Positions 39,907 through 48,802 of a DNA stretch of 64,000 nucleotides are shown piece after piece (position 1 is the stretch's first letter; each line of letters begins with the position of its first letter). This stretch comes from an uncultured Aquimarina sp. Its GTDB lineage: Bacteria; Bacteroidota; Bacteroidia; Flavobacteriales; Flavobacteriaceae. Both the position numbers and the translations under genes were made by a program. Below the pieces are notes generated by a model. It was given only the letters and a program-made list of their open reading frames with translations. It was not told the DNA's origin and ran no database searches. The DNA lies in assembly GCA_947501475.1 (NCBI GenBank), contig CANMWA010000001.1, positions 372,001 through 436,000 on the forward strand. Direction: 5' to 3'.

Positions 39907-40329
39907 ATGAAAACTTATTTTTTGACACTCTTATTTTTGATCTCAAGTAGCTTGTGTATTGCCCAATCTGAAGAAGATCAAATTAGTACTACTATTAATA
40001 AATATATTGAGGGAACATCTTATAATAAGCCAGCTATAATCAAAGAAGCTTTTTATACAAAAGCAAATTTGTTTCTCTCACACAAAGAAAAAACTATATG
40101 GATTGTGCCAGTAGCAGAATACGCTTCATGGTTCGAAAAAAAAGAAAAAGGTAAATTTAACGGTAGAGTAGGGAACATACTATCTATAGATCACGAAAAT
40201 GATATTGCCATGGCAAAAGCTGAAATCCTCGCCAAAGGGAAAGATATACGATATATAGATATTTTCTTACTTAAAAAAATTGAAGGTGAATGGAAGATTA
40301 TTAGTAAGGCTGCTACTCTAGCAAATTAA
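39907..40329 (+). CDS. Putative lumazine-binding / NTF2-like secreted protein
   Basis: Signal peptide; INKYIEGTSYNKPAIIKEAFYTKANLFL..YIDIFLLKKIEGEWKIISKAA. Confidence 0.75.
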   Translation: MKTYFLTLLFLISSSLCIAQSEEDQISTTINKYIEGTSYNKPAIIKEAFYTKANLFLSHKEKTIWIVPVAEYASWFEKKEKGKFNGRVGNILSIDHENDIAMAKAEILAKGKDIRYIDIFLLKKIEGEWKIISKAATLAN

Positions 40330-40341
40330 GGAAAAATTTCA

Positions 40342-40372
40342 GACTTCACAGGTCTTTGAGACCCGTGAGGTC
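40342..40372. terminator. Terminator palindrome GACTTCACAGGTCTTTGAGACCCGTGAGGTC
   Basis: Imperfect palindrome between convergent genes; similar core to 30561-30593. Confidence 0.7.
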
Positions 40373-40394
40373 TATTCGATGCATTAGATTGTAA

Positions 40395-41786
40395 TTACTT
40401 AACTTTTGAAATCAATAATTTAGTTCTTATCTCACGATTCAAGAAATATCCAGTAACAATGGTTGCCAATACATCGGCAATAGGAAAGGATATCCAGACT
40501 CCTAATTCACCATAAAACTTAGGTAGAATTAAAACCAGAGGTATAAAAAAGAACCCTTGCCTGCTTAGCGTAAGTAGTAAAGCTGGGATAGCTTTTCCTA
40601 CGGCCTGAAAATATGCAGCACCGATAAGTTGTAATGCAATGATTGGTGTGGCCGCAAAAACCCAACGCATAGGCTCGGCTGTATGAGTTAAGACAAATTG
40701 GTTTAATGCTAATTCTTTTGGGCTTAAGCTAGGGTCATTGCTTAAAAACAATGATGTAATTTCTGAAGGAAAAACCATGAGCCCAATAAAAACTATTGTT
40801 GCAACGATTGCCGCATAGGTAATTGCTGTATTGATGGTTTCTCGAACGCGAGGGTATTGTTGTGAACCATAATTGTATCCTGCAATGGGTAAAAATCCTT
40901 GGGTAACTCCAAAAACAGGAAATAAGGCAAACATGAGCATTCGCCCAATAATGGCATACACGGCAACTAGTCCTTCTTGCCCGATACCAAACAAAATATT
41001 GTTCATTAATAAATACGTAATACTCACTACAGCTTGTCTTGCCATAGTAACTCCACCAAGAGATGCAATTTCAGAAACAATATTTTTTTGTAGTCCTAGA
41101 TGACGAAAACCTATTTTTAATTCTGAATTTTTTGAAGTAAAAAACCAAAATATATATAAAAAACATGCTAAATATGAACCTGTGGTTGCCCAAGCAGCAC
41201 CATGCATTCCCATATCTAATACATAAATAAAGATATAATCTAGTAGTAGATTACCAACCGTAGGAATAATCATGGCAATCATGGCAAATTTAGGTTTGCC
41301 TTCGGCTCTGATCACGGTATTTCCCATCATGGCAAAACCAAGAATAGGCACACCGTATAAAATGATTGTATAATAGATTTTTGCAGGCTCGAATATATCG
41401 CCTTTTCCACCAAATTTTGGAATAATATCATCTACAAAAATTAATCCTAAGATTACCAAAGGCACCATGATAATTAATCCTAGAAAGATTTGATTACCAA
41501 AAGTTTTTAGTGCTTTCTCTTTGGTGTTTGCTCCCAAAGCTCTCGAAATAATACTAGAACCTCCGATTCCGATAGACATTCCTAAAGCAGCAATAAAAAA
41601 CGATACCGGTAAAACGACATTAATCGCTGCAATGGCAATAGAGCCAATCCAGTTACCTACAAAAATAGAATCGATTAGAATATTAAGAGACATGACCAAT
41701 ATTCCTATTGAAGCAGGAACAGCTTGCTTAATCAAGAGTTTGCCAATAGGCTCTATTCCTAATGCTTCAGAGGTGATCTTTGCCAT
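40395..41786 (-). CDS. MATE family efflux transporter
   Basis: 12-TM protein; IGKLLIKQAVPASIGILVMSLNILIDSIFVGNWIG; QGFLPIAGYNYGSQQYPRV. Confidence 0.92.
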   Translation of the reverse strand: MAKITSEALGIEPIGKLLIKQAVPASIGILVMSLNILIDSIFVGNWIGSIAIAAINVVLPVSFFIAALGMSIGIGGSSIISRALGANTKEKALKTFGNQIFLGLIIMVPLVILGLIFVDDIIPKFGGKGDIFEPAKIYYTIILYGVPILGFAMMGNTVIRAEGKPKFAMIAMIIPTVGNLLLDYIFIYVLDMGMHGAAWATTGSYLACFLYIFWFFTSKNSELKIGFRHLGLQKNIVSEIASLGGVTMARQAVVSITYLLMNNILFGIGQEGLVAVYAIIGRMLMFALFPVFGVTQGFLPIAGYNYGSQQYPRVRETINTAITYAAIVATIVFIGLMVFPSEITSLFLSNDPSLSPKELALNQFVLTHTAEPMRWVFAATPIIALQLIGAAYFQAVGKAIPALLLTLSRQGFFFIPLVLILPKFYGELGVWISFPIADVLATIVTGYFLNREIRTKLLISKVK

Positions 41787-42823
41787 TATGCCATTTGCGT
41801 TTTAACTGTGGCCCATTCATGTATCCAATTTGCGAGTACATCGGCCCAATCATCACGGTCATTTAAACAAGGGATGGTTGTGAACTCTTTTCCGCCGACT
41901 TCATGAAAAATTTCTTGACCTTCCATTGCAATTTCTTCTAAAGTTTCTAAGCAATCAGCTACAAAGGCTGGAGTTACAATAGCCATTTTTTTGATACCCT
42001 CTTTTCCCATTCTTTCAATAGTACGATCGGTATAGGGTTGTAACCATGGGTCAAATCCTAATCTTGATTGAAATGAGGTAGAGTAGGTTCCGTTTTTAAG
42101 GCCTAATTTTTTTGCTACCTGTATTGTTGTCATCTCACATTGATGACGATAACAGAACTCGTGTTGCTCTGATCCTTTTTTAAAGCAGCATTTCCCATCC
42201 ATTTTACAGTTTCCATTACTAATATCACTTTTTCTAATGTGTCTTTCAGGGACTCCATGATATGAAAATAATAGATGCTCGTAATCCAGATTTTCTATTT
42301 TTTCGCTAATACTTCGAGATAACACATCGATATAATCGGGTTTGTTATAAAACGCTGGCACATCTATAAATTTCATATGTGGAAAATGTTCCTTGCGTAG
42401 TTCTTCTGCCAAAACCAAGATGGTTTCGGTGGTAGCCATAGCAAATTGAGGATACATAGGAATAATCATTACTTCATCAACTCCCTTTTCATGTAATTCT
42501 TGTAATCCCTTTTTAATATTCATTGAACCATAACGCATAGCTAACCCTACAGGAATCGAAGTGCGATCAGCAATTTTTTTTTGTAATCTTTCAGAAAGAA
42601 CAATTAATGGAGAACCTTCGTCCCACCATATTTTTTGATAGGCTGCTGCAGATTTTTTAGGTCGGGTATTTAGGATAATTCCTTTCACCAACAATGTTCT
42701 CGCCCATAACGGAACATCAATTACTCGTGGGTCCATCAAAAATTCGCCAAGATATTTTTTTACATCTTTAGGATGAGTACTGTCTGGGGATCCAAGATTA
42801 ACAAGAAGAACTCCTTTGTTCAT
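41786..42823 (-). CDS. hemH: Ferrochelatase
   Basis: GVLLVNLGSPDSTHPKDVKKYLGEFLMDPRVID; LLFSYHGVPERHIRKSD; start MNKGVLLVN at 42823. Confidence 0.96.
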   Translation of the reverse strand: MNKGVLLVNLGSPDSTHPKDVKKYLGEFLMDPRVIDVPLWARTLLVKGIILNTRPKKSAAAYQKIWWDEGSPLIVLSERLQKKIADRTSIPVGLAMRYGSMNIKKGLQELHEKGVDEVMIIPMYPQFAMATTETILVLAEELRKEHFPHMKFIDVPAFYNKPDYIDVLSRSISEKIENLDYEHLLFSYHGVPERHIRKSDISNGNCKMDGKCCFKKGSEQHEFCYRHQCEMTTIQVAKKLGLKNGTYSTSFQSRLGFDPWLQPYTDRTIERMGKEGIKKMAIVTPAFVADCLETLEEIAMEGQEIFHEVGGKEFTTIPCLNDRDDWADVLANWIHEWATVKTQMA

Positions 42824-43043
42824 AGCTTTCTTTTTTTTGCGCAAAACAAAAATACAAACAATAAGCACTATAGATGATAAAAATGATAAGACTTTTTGAT
42901 AGGCTTATAAGATATTAATTATGTGGTGCAAACCTCTTTTAAATATGGGGTTACACAGAACTTATAAATACGTTAAATTCTGATAAACTGAGAGTTGAGT
43001 TGTTTTATTTTAGTACTTTTATAAGTATCAAAAAAGCATTAAA

Positions 43044-43223
43044 ATGAAACGTATAATTGTAGATGTCGAAAAAGACAAGCTACCTTTTGTCCTGGAACTA
43101 TTAGAGCAATTCGAATTTGTTTCTGTCTTGGCAGACACCAATGATGAAGATCAAGGAATGTATGACTCTATAGTATCTTTACAAAAAGGTATAGGGATTC
43201 CCAGAGTGGAATTATTCGACTAA
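43044..43223 (+). CDS. Small conserved-looking ORF (59 aa), antitoxin-like
   Basis: MKRIIVDVEKDKLPFVLELLEQFEFVSVLADTNDEDQGMYDSIVSLQKGIGIPRVELFD*; absent from the supplied ORF track (below its length cutoff). Confidence 0.65.
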   Translation: MKRIIVDVEKDKLPFVLELLEQFEFVSVLADTNDEDQGMYDSIVSLQKGIGIPRVELFD

Positions 43224-43230
43224 TTGAACC

Positions 43231-44121
43231 TTAAGTAAGGCTCATTACATATTTTTTTGGAGTAGTGCCAAATTTCTTTTTAAAAGCGGCAATAAAATGA
43301 CTTGCCGTACTGTATCCTACCTTGAGACCTACTTCATTGACATTATGACTTCCTGATGCAAGCAGCTGTCGGGCTACTTCCATTTTGTAATCAAACAAGA
43401 AAGCATATACAGGTTCTCCATAAATTTGTTTAAAACCATCTTTTAATTTTTTTAAGGATAATCCGATTTCTTTAGATAACTCCTGCAAAGTTGGAGGTTC
43501 TGCCATTCGAGAAATTATAATCTCTTTGGCTTTTTTGATTTTCATCACATTTTCTTCATCAACCAAAAAAGGACATTGCTCAATATTAGCATCTTCGGGT
43601 CTATTAAAATAAAGACTTAATAATTCGTATGCTTTTCCTTTAAAATATAATAGCTTGATTGAAGGATGTAAACCATAATTCATGATTTGATTTAATACTA
43701 CTGCCATCGATGGAGAAATGATGGCATCGGTATAGTATTTTTTATCACGATTTCCTTCACCCAAAAAAGGAATATAATCTGCTTCTTTTGAAAATAATGA
43801 GTGAAACTTTGTTATAGAAATAAGAATAGTAATTAACCAGGAGTCTTTTTCCATCTCAAGATTCATCGGTAGATCACGTTGAGGGTTATAAAGAAGCAAC
43901 GAGTTTTCTTCGGAAAGATTAATCGAGTAACTACCATTATTAAAACTAAATTTTACAGCACCTTTAATACAAAAATGAAATTGAATAAAATTACTATCAA
44001 TATCTCGTATAACTCCTTGATTTTTATTACTTTCATTTTGAAATTTTAGAATTAAAAAACCATCTTCTATTAGGGTTTCCTCTAAAATTCCTGGAGCGTT
44101 GTTTTTCACCTCAATTTCCAT
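43231..44121 (-). CDS. AraC-family transcriptional regulator
   Basis: LQELSKEIGLSLKKLKDGFKQIYGEPVYAFLFDYKMEVARQLLASGSHNVNEVGLKVGYSTASHFIAAFKKKFGTTPKKY. Confidence 0.93.
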   Translation of the reverse strand: MEIEVKNNAPGILEETLIEDGFLILKFQNESNKNQGVIRDIDSNFIQFHFCIKGAVKFSFNNGSYSINLSEENSLLLYNPQRDLPMNLEMEKDSWLITILISITKFHSLFSKEADYIPFLGEGNRDKKYYTDAIISPSMAVVLNQIMNYGLHPSIKLLYFKGKAYELLSLYFNRPEDANIEQCPFLVDEENVMKIKKAKEIIISRMAEPPTLQELSKEIGLSLKKLKDGFKQIYGEPVYAFLFDYKMEVARQLLASGSHNVNEVGLKVGYSTASHFIAAFKKKFGTTPKKYVMSLT

Positions 44122-44289
44122 AATTACGAAAATATTTTATTTAGAAACAATCTAAACTGTCGTTAAAAGTTTTGTGTGATTGTAGCAAAAATAGTGCATT
44201 TAGACGATTTATGACTAAAAAACTATCGCAAATACCATTTTTCGTTACTTATTGTTCCTCTAGCGTTATTTTATAAGGCTTTTGTAAAA

Positions 44290-44297
44290 TACTTTTG
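44290..44297 (+). promoter_or_regulatory. Candidate -7 element TACTTTTG upstream of hemA
   Basis: TAnnTTTG match about 26 nt before the hemA ATG. Confidence 0.35.
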
Positions 44298-44322
44298 TCT
44301 TATAGAACCGAATAGACGATAC

Positions 44323-45573
44323 ATGGAGCCCCATTTGAGAGCTAAAGGAAAACATTTTTATGCGATTGGTCTGAGCTATAAGAAAGCTGATGCCGAGGTT
44401 AGAGGACATTTTAGCATCAATGACGAGGCTAAAAATAATATCCTTTTGCAGGCTCAAAATGAAGGAATTTCTTCTCTTGTAGTTATCTCAACTTGTAATA
44501 GAACCGAATTGTATGGTTTTGCAGAACATCCTTTTCAATTAATCAAATTACTTTGTGAACATACTCATGGTACAGTAGAAGAATTTGAGAAAGTAGCTTA
44601 TGTGCATAAAAATAGAGCTGCAGTTTCTCATCTATTTAAAGTAGGAACAGGATTAGATAGCCAGATTCTTGGTGATTTTGAAATCATTAGCCAAATAAAA
44701 ACAAGCTTTAAACAATCCAAGAAACAGGAAATGGTGAATCCTTTTATGGAGCGTTTGGTAAATGCCGTAATACAGGCCAGTAAACGTATCAAGAATGAAA
44801 CAGAAATTTCTAGTGGAGCCACTTCGGTAAGTTTTGCAGCAGTACAATATATCCTGGCAAGAGTACCTCATGTTTCTGATAAAAATCTATTGCTTTTTGG
44901 TACAGGAAAAATAGGTAGAAATACTTGTGAAAATTTGGTAAAACATACCAAAAATGAGCATATAGTATTAATCAATAGAACCAAAACCAAAGCTGAAGAA
45001 ATCGCAGGAAAGTTTAATCTTTTGGTAAAAGACTACGCTAATATCCAATCAGAAATCAAAAATTCTGATGTTCTTATAGTCGCTACTGGAGCTCAAAAAC
45101 CCACAATCTCTAAAGCATTGATTCATTCTGATAAGCCTTTATTGATTTTGGATTTATCTATCCCCAGAAATGTATCCACAGATGTTATCGAGTTACCTAA
45201 TGTTACTCTTGTTCATTTGGATGATCTTTCAAAAATGACAGATAGGACCTTACAACGCAGAAGAGAACATATCCCTCAGGCCGAAATTATCATCGAAGAG
45301 ATAAAAACAGAATTTGATAGTTGGTTAGAAACTAGAAAATTTGCACCAACGATCAAAGCGTTAAAAAATAAACTCACTACATTAAAAGATGCAGAAATCA
45401 ATCTACAGCGTAAAAAGTATGCAGATTTTGATGAAGAACAAGCCGATATTATTAGTAGTAGAATCATTCAGAAAATCACAAATCACTTTGCTAATCATCT
45501 TAAGGATGAGAATACTTCGGCAGATGAGAGCTTAGAATTGATTCAAAAAGTTTTTCAATTACAAAATAAATAA
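44323..45573 (+). CDS. hemA: Glutamyl-tRNA reductase
   Basis: VVISTCNRTELYGFAEH; GSGATSVSFAAVQY-like core (SSGATSVSFAAVQYILA); LILDLSIPRNV. Confidence 0.97.
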   Translation: MEPHLRAKGKHFYAIGLSYKKADAEVRGHFSINDEAKNNILLQAQNEGISSLVVISTCNRTELYGFAEHPFQLIKLLCEHTHGTVEEFEKVAYVHKNRAAVSHLFKVGTGLDSQILGDFEIISQIKTSFKQSKKQEMVNPFMERLVNAVIQASKRIKNETEISSGATSVSFAAVQYILARVPHVSDKNLLLFGTGKIGRNTCENLVKHTKNEHIVLINRTKTKAEEIAGKFNLLVKDYANIQSEIKNSDVLIVATGAQKPTISKALIHSDKPLLILDLSIPRNVSTDVIELPNVTLVHLDDLSKMTDRTLQRRREHIPQAEIIIEEIKTEFDSWLETRKFAPTIKALKNKLTTLKDAEINLQRKKYADFDEEQADIISSRIIQKITNHFANHLKDENTSADESLELIQKVFQLQNK

Positions 45574-45575
45574 CC

Positions 45576-46487
45576 TTGACTAAAACGATTCGTATAGGTA
45601 CCAGAGATAGTGAATTGGCACTTTGGCAAGCTCATACGGTACAAAAAAGTCTTGAAAATCTAGGTCATACGACCAAACTTGTTCCTGTAAAATCTACTGG
45701 AGATATTGTTTTGGATAAGCCATTGTATGAACTTGGTATTACAGGGATTTTTACCAAAACGCTAGACATTGCAATGCTAAGTGGTGATATCGATATTGCC
45801 GTACATTCTATGAAAGATGTACCTACAGCTTTGCCCAAAGGAATTGTAGAAGCAGCTGTACTAGAAAGAGCCAATGTACAAGATATTTTGGTGCACAAAG
45901 GATTAGATTTTCTTGAAAATCAAGGAACCATTGCAACAGGTAGCCTTCGGCGAAAGGCACAATGGCTACATAAATATCCAAAGCATACAGTAGTCGATTT
46001 GCGTGGAAATGTAAATACACGTATGCAAAAACTAACCGATAGTAATTGGAACGGGGCCATATTTGCTGCTGCAGGATTAGAGCGTATACATTTGAAACCA
46101 GAGAATTTTATTGACCTGAGTTGGATGATCCCAGCACCTGCTCAAGGTGCAATGTTGGTAGTTGCAAAAGATGATGATCAATATTGTAAAGATGCGCTCG
46201 CTAATTTAAATCATAAAACGTCTGAAATATGCGTACATGTCGAGCGAGAATTTTTGAGAGAGCTTGAAGGAGGTTGTACAGCACCAATAGGAGCATTAGC
46301 AAAAATTGAAGGCGATACCATTTATTTCTCTGGAGCTTTATTTAGCCTGGATGGAAATCATAAAATTGAAATTGTAAAAGAAGTAAAATTAGGAGAAGAG
46401 CAAAGTTTTGGAAAGACATGTGCTCAAGAGGTACTGAATAATGGAGGGCGAGAGTTAATGAAGGAAATAAAAAAAAATCTAAAATAA
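45576..46487 (+). CDS. hemC: Hydroxymethylbilane synthase (TTG start)
   Basis: IRIGTRDSELALWQAHTVQKSL; HSMKDVPTALPKGI; REFLRELEGGCTAPIGALA. Confidence 0.97.
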   Translation: MTKTIRIGTRDSELALWQAHTVQKSLENLGHTTKLVPVKSTGDIVLDKPLYELGITGIFTKTLDIAMLSGDIDIAVHSMKDVPTALPKGIVEAAVLERANVQDILVHKGLDFLENQGTIATGSLRRKAQWLHKYPKHTVVDLRGNVNTRMQKLTDSNWNGAIFAAAGLERIHLKPENFIDLSWMIPAPAQGAMLVVAKDDDQYCKDALANLNHKTSEICVHVEREFLRELEGGCTAPIGALAKIEGDTIYFSGALFSLDGNHKIEIVKEVKLGEEQSFGKTCAQEVLNNGGRELMKEIKKNLK

Positions 46488-46505
46488 AACTATAAAAACG
46501 TACTC

Positions 46506-46541
46506 GTTCCCTCTCCTTGGGGAGAGGGTTAGGGTGAGGGG
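46506..46541 (+). repeat. REP-like palindrome copy 1
   Basis: gttccctctccttggggagagggttagggtgagggg, immediately before the DUF559-HemD ATG. Confidence 0.85.
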
Positions 46542-46543
46542 CA

Positions 46544-47623
46544 ATGAACATCAAAACTCAAATATCAAGATTACTTCGAAAAGAACAAACCAAAGCAGAG
46601 GCTAAGCTTTGGAAATATCTTCGAAATAGAAGATTTGAGAATTTAAAGTTTAGAAGACAACATCCAATAAAAGAATATATTGTAGATTTTATCAATTTAG
46701 AAAACCAGATTGTTATTGAATTAGATGGTGAATATCATAATGATATTTTACAAAAAGAAAAGGATCAATTAAGGGATGTACACCTTAAAGCCTTAGGATA
46801 TAAAATTCTTAGATTTGAGAATAAAGTAGTTTTTGATCATCCAGAAATGATTTTTAGTAGTATTAAAGAATCAGTTAAGGACAGCACAAGAAAGGAGGGA
46901 GACATTAAAAATCCCCTAATCCTAGCCCTCTCCCTAAGGAGAGGGGATAAATCTACTACCGTACTATCCACCAAAAAACTAACAACTGCTCAAAAAGAAT
47001 TAGCTCTCAATGCTGGATTAAATTTAGTAGCATATAATGCTATTACTATCGAATTTTTGGAGGTTAAAGACGATATCAAAACCAAAAATGTAATCTTTAC
47101 AAGTAAGAACGCAGTTCGAGCTGTTTTTAATGAAAAATCGAAATCGCTCCCTCTCCTGTGGGAGAGGGCTGGGGTGAGGGCTTTTTGTGTAGGTGAGAAT
47201 ACAAAAAAACTTTTAGAAGAAAATGGGCAAAATGTGGTTAAAACTGCGCAAAATGCTTCAGATTTGGCCAATTTTATCATAAAAACGCACAAAAATGAAT
47301 CTTTTTTGTTTTTTTGCGGAAATTTAAGAAGAAACGAACTACCAAGTCTATTAAAACAGCATAATGTGGCTTTAACAGAGCAAATAGTCTATAATACACA
47401 TCAAAACGTAAAGAATTTTAATCGCTCTTTTGATGGAATATTATTTTTTAGCCCATCGGGAGTTCAAAGTTATATTTCAGAAAATGAAATAGGAAAGAGT
47501 ATTGCTTTTTGTATCGGAAATACAACAGCTTCAGAAGCAAAAAAGCATACAAATAACATTATAATAGCAAATAAACCCACTGTAGAGAATGTGATTGTTC
47601 AAGCAGTGAAGTATTTTAAATAA
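46544..47623 (+). CDS. hemD: Chimeric ORF: N-terminal DUF559-type endonuclease fused in frame to uroporphyrinogen-III synthase (HemD)
   Basis: MNIKTQISRLLRKEQTKAEAKLWKYLRNRRFENLKFRRQHPIKEYIVDFINLENQIVIELDGEYH (DUF559), then VLSTKKLTTAQKELALNAGLNLVAYNAITIEFL..FFSPSGVQSYISENEIGKSIAFCIGNTTASEAKK (HemD); position between hemC and hemE. Confidence 0.88.
   Translation: MNIKTQISRLLRKEQTKAEAKLWKYLRNRRFENLKFRRQHPIKEYIVDFINLENQIVIELDGEYHNDILQKEKDQLRDVHLKALGYKILRFENKVVFDHPEMIFSSIKESVKDSTRKEGDIKNPLILALSLRRGDKSTTVLSTKKLTTAQKELALNAGLNLVAYNAITIEFLEVKDDIKTKNVIFTSKNAVRAVFNEKSKSLPLLWERAGVRAFCVGENTKKLLEENGQNVVKTAQNASDLANFIIKTHKNESFLFFCGNLRRNELPSLLKQHNVALTEQIVYNTHQNVKNFNRSFDGILFFSPSGVQSYISENEIGKSIAFCIGNTTASEAKKHTNNIIIANKPTVENVIVQAVKYFK
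46911..46946 (-). repeat. REP-like palindrome copy 2 (inverted relative to copy 1)
   Basis: atcccctaatcctagccctctccctaaggagagggg; reverse complement aligns to copies 1 and 3. Confidence 0.82.
47146..47181 (+). repeat. REP-like palindrome copy 3, inside the hemD coding region
   Basis: gctccctctcctgtgggagagggctggggtgagggc; encodes LPLLWERAGVRA in frame. Confidence 0.85.
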
Positions 47624-47666
47624 AACAATTGAGAACAGACTTGAAAAAGATCAATTAATTCTAACA

Positions 47667-47724
47667 GTCACATTGAACAGAGTCGAAATGTATTTCACTA
47701 TTTCTCGACTCCGCTAGAAATGAT
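47667..47724. repeat. Intergenic dispersed-repeat-like hairpin (GAGTCGAAAT..ATTTCTCGACTC type)
   Basis: cattgaacagagtcgaaatgtatttcactatttctcgactccgctagaaatga between hemD and hemE. Confidence 0.6.
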
Positions 47725-47768
47725 AGAAAAATAAATTTTTCAGGGATACCAGATACTTTAAAATAATT

Positions 47769-48800
47769 ATGACACAAATAAAAAACGATTTATTTCTAAG
47801 AGCTCTAAAAGGAGAAACAGTAGAACGCCCCCCAGTATGGATGATGCGTCAGGCCGGACGATATTTACCAGAATTCATGGCGTTAAAGAAAAAATATGAT
47901 TTCTTCACCCGTTGTAGAACTCCAGAATTAGCATCAGAGATTACGGTACAGCCAATCGATATTATTGGTCCAGATGCAGCAATTTTATTTAGTGATATTT
48001 TGGTAATTCCACAAGCCATGAATATCGAAGTCGAGATGAAAGATGGTATTGGCCCATGGTTGCCTAATCCAATTCGATCATTAAAAGATGTAGAACAAGT
48101 TATTGTGCCTAATGTTCATGAAGAACTTGGCTATGTGATGGATGCGATTAAGCTAACCAAAGAACGTCTAGATAATAGAGTTCCTTTGATTGGTTTTGCA
48201 GGATCCCCATGGACCATTTTATGTTATGCGGTGCAAGGGCAAGGATCTAAGAATTTTGATAAAGCCAAAGAACTTTGCTTTTCGCAACCCGAAGCTGCAC
48301 ATCAATTATTACAAAAAATAACAGATACAACCATTGCATACCTCAAAGCCAAAGTAGCAGCAGGTGTTAATGCAGTACAAGTATTTGATAGTTGGGGAGG
48401 GATGTTATCTCCTGTAGATTATCAAGAATTCTCCTGGAAATATATCCAGCAGATCGTAGATGCCCTAAAAGATGAAACCCAAGTAATTGTATTTGGAAAA
48501 GGATGCTGGTTTGCACTTCAAGATATGGCAAAGTCTGGCGCAGCAGCATTAGGAGTTGATTGGACATGTTCTGCACGTAATGCACGTTACCTTACAGGAG
48601 GAAATATAACACTACAAGGTAATTTTGATCCTTCTAGATTATTATCCCCACCTGCAGAAATCAAAAAGATGGTAAAACAAATGATTGATGCCTTTGGTAA
48701 GGATCGATATATCGCTAATTTAGGTCATGGAATTTTACCAAATATACCGGTAGAAAATGCTCAAGCATTTGTAGATGCTGTAAAAGAATACAAAGGATAA
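47769..48800 (+). CDS. hemE: Uroporphyrinogen decarboxylase
   Basis: [72 protein letters not shown]. Confidence 0.97.
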   Translation: MTQIKNDLFLRALKGETVERPPVWMMRQAGRYLPEFMALKKKYDFFTRCRTPELASEITVQPIDIIGPDAAILFSDILVIPQAMNIEVEMKDGIGPWLPNPIRSLKDVEQVIVPNVHEELGYVMDAIKLTKERLDNRVPLIGFAGSPWTILCYAVQGQGSKNFDKAKELCFSQPEAAHQLLQKITDTTIAYLKAKVAAGVNAVQVFDSWGGMLSPVDYQEFSWKYIQQIVDALKDETQVIVFGKGCWFALQDMAKSGAAALGVDWTCSARNARYLTGGNITLQGNFDPSRLLSPPAEIKKMVKQMIDAFGKDRYIANLGHGILPNIPVENAQAFVDAVKEYKG

Positions 48801-48802
48801 GA

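Noticed and set aside
46342-46554. Minus-strand ORF with APHPNPLPKERER
   Set aside because: Reverse-frame translation of REP copy 1 and the hemC 3' end.
46990-47292. Minus-strand 100-aa ORF containing QKALTPALSHRRGS
   Set aside because: This is the reverse-frame translation of REP copy 3 within hemD, not a gene.
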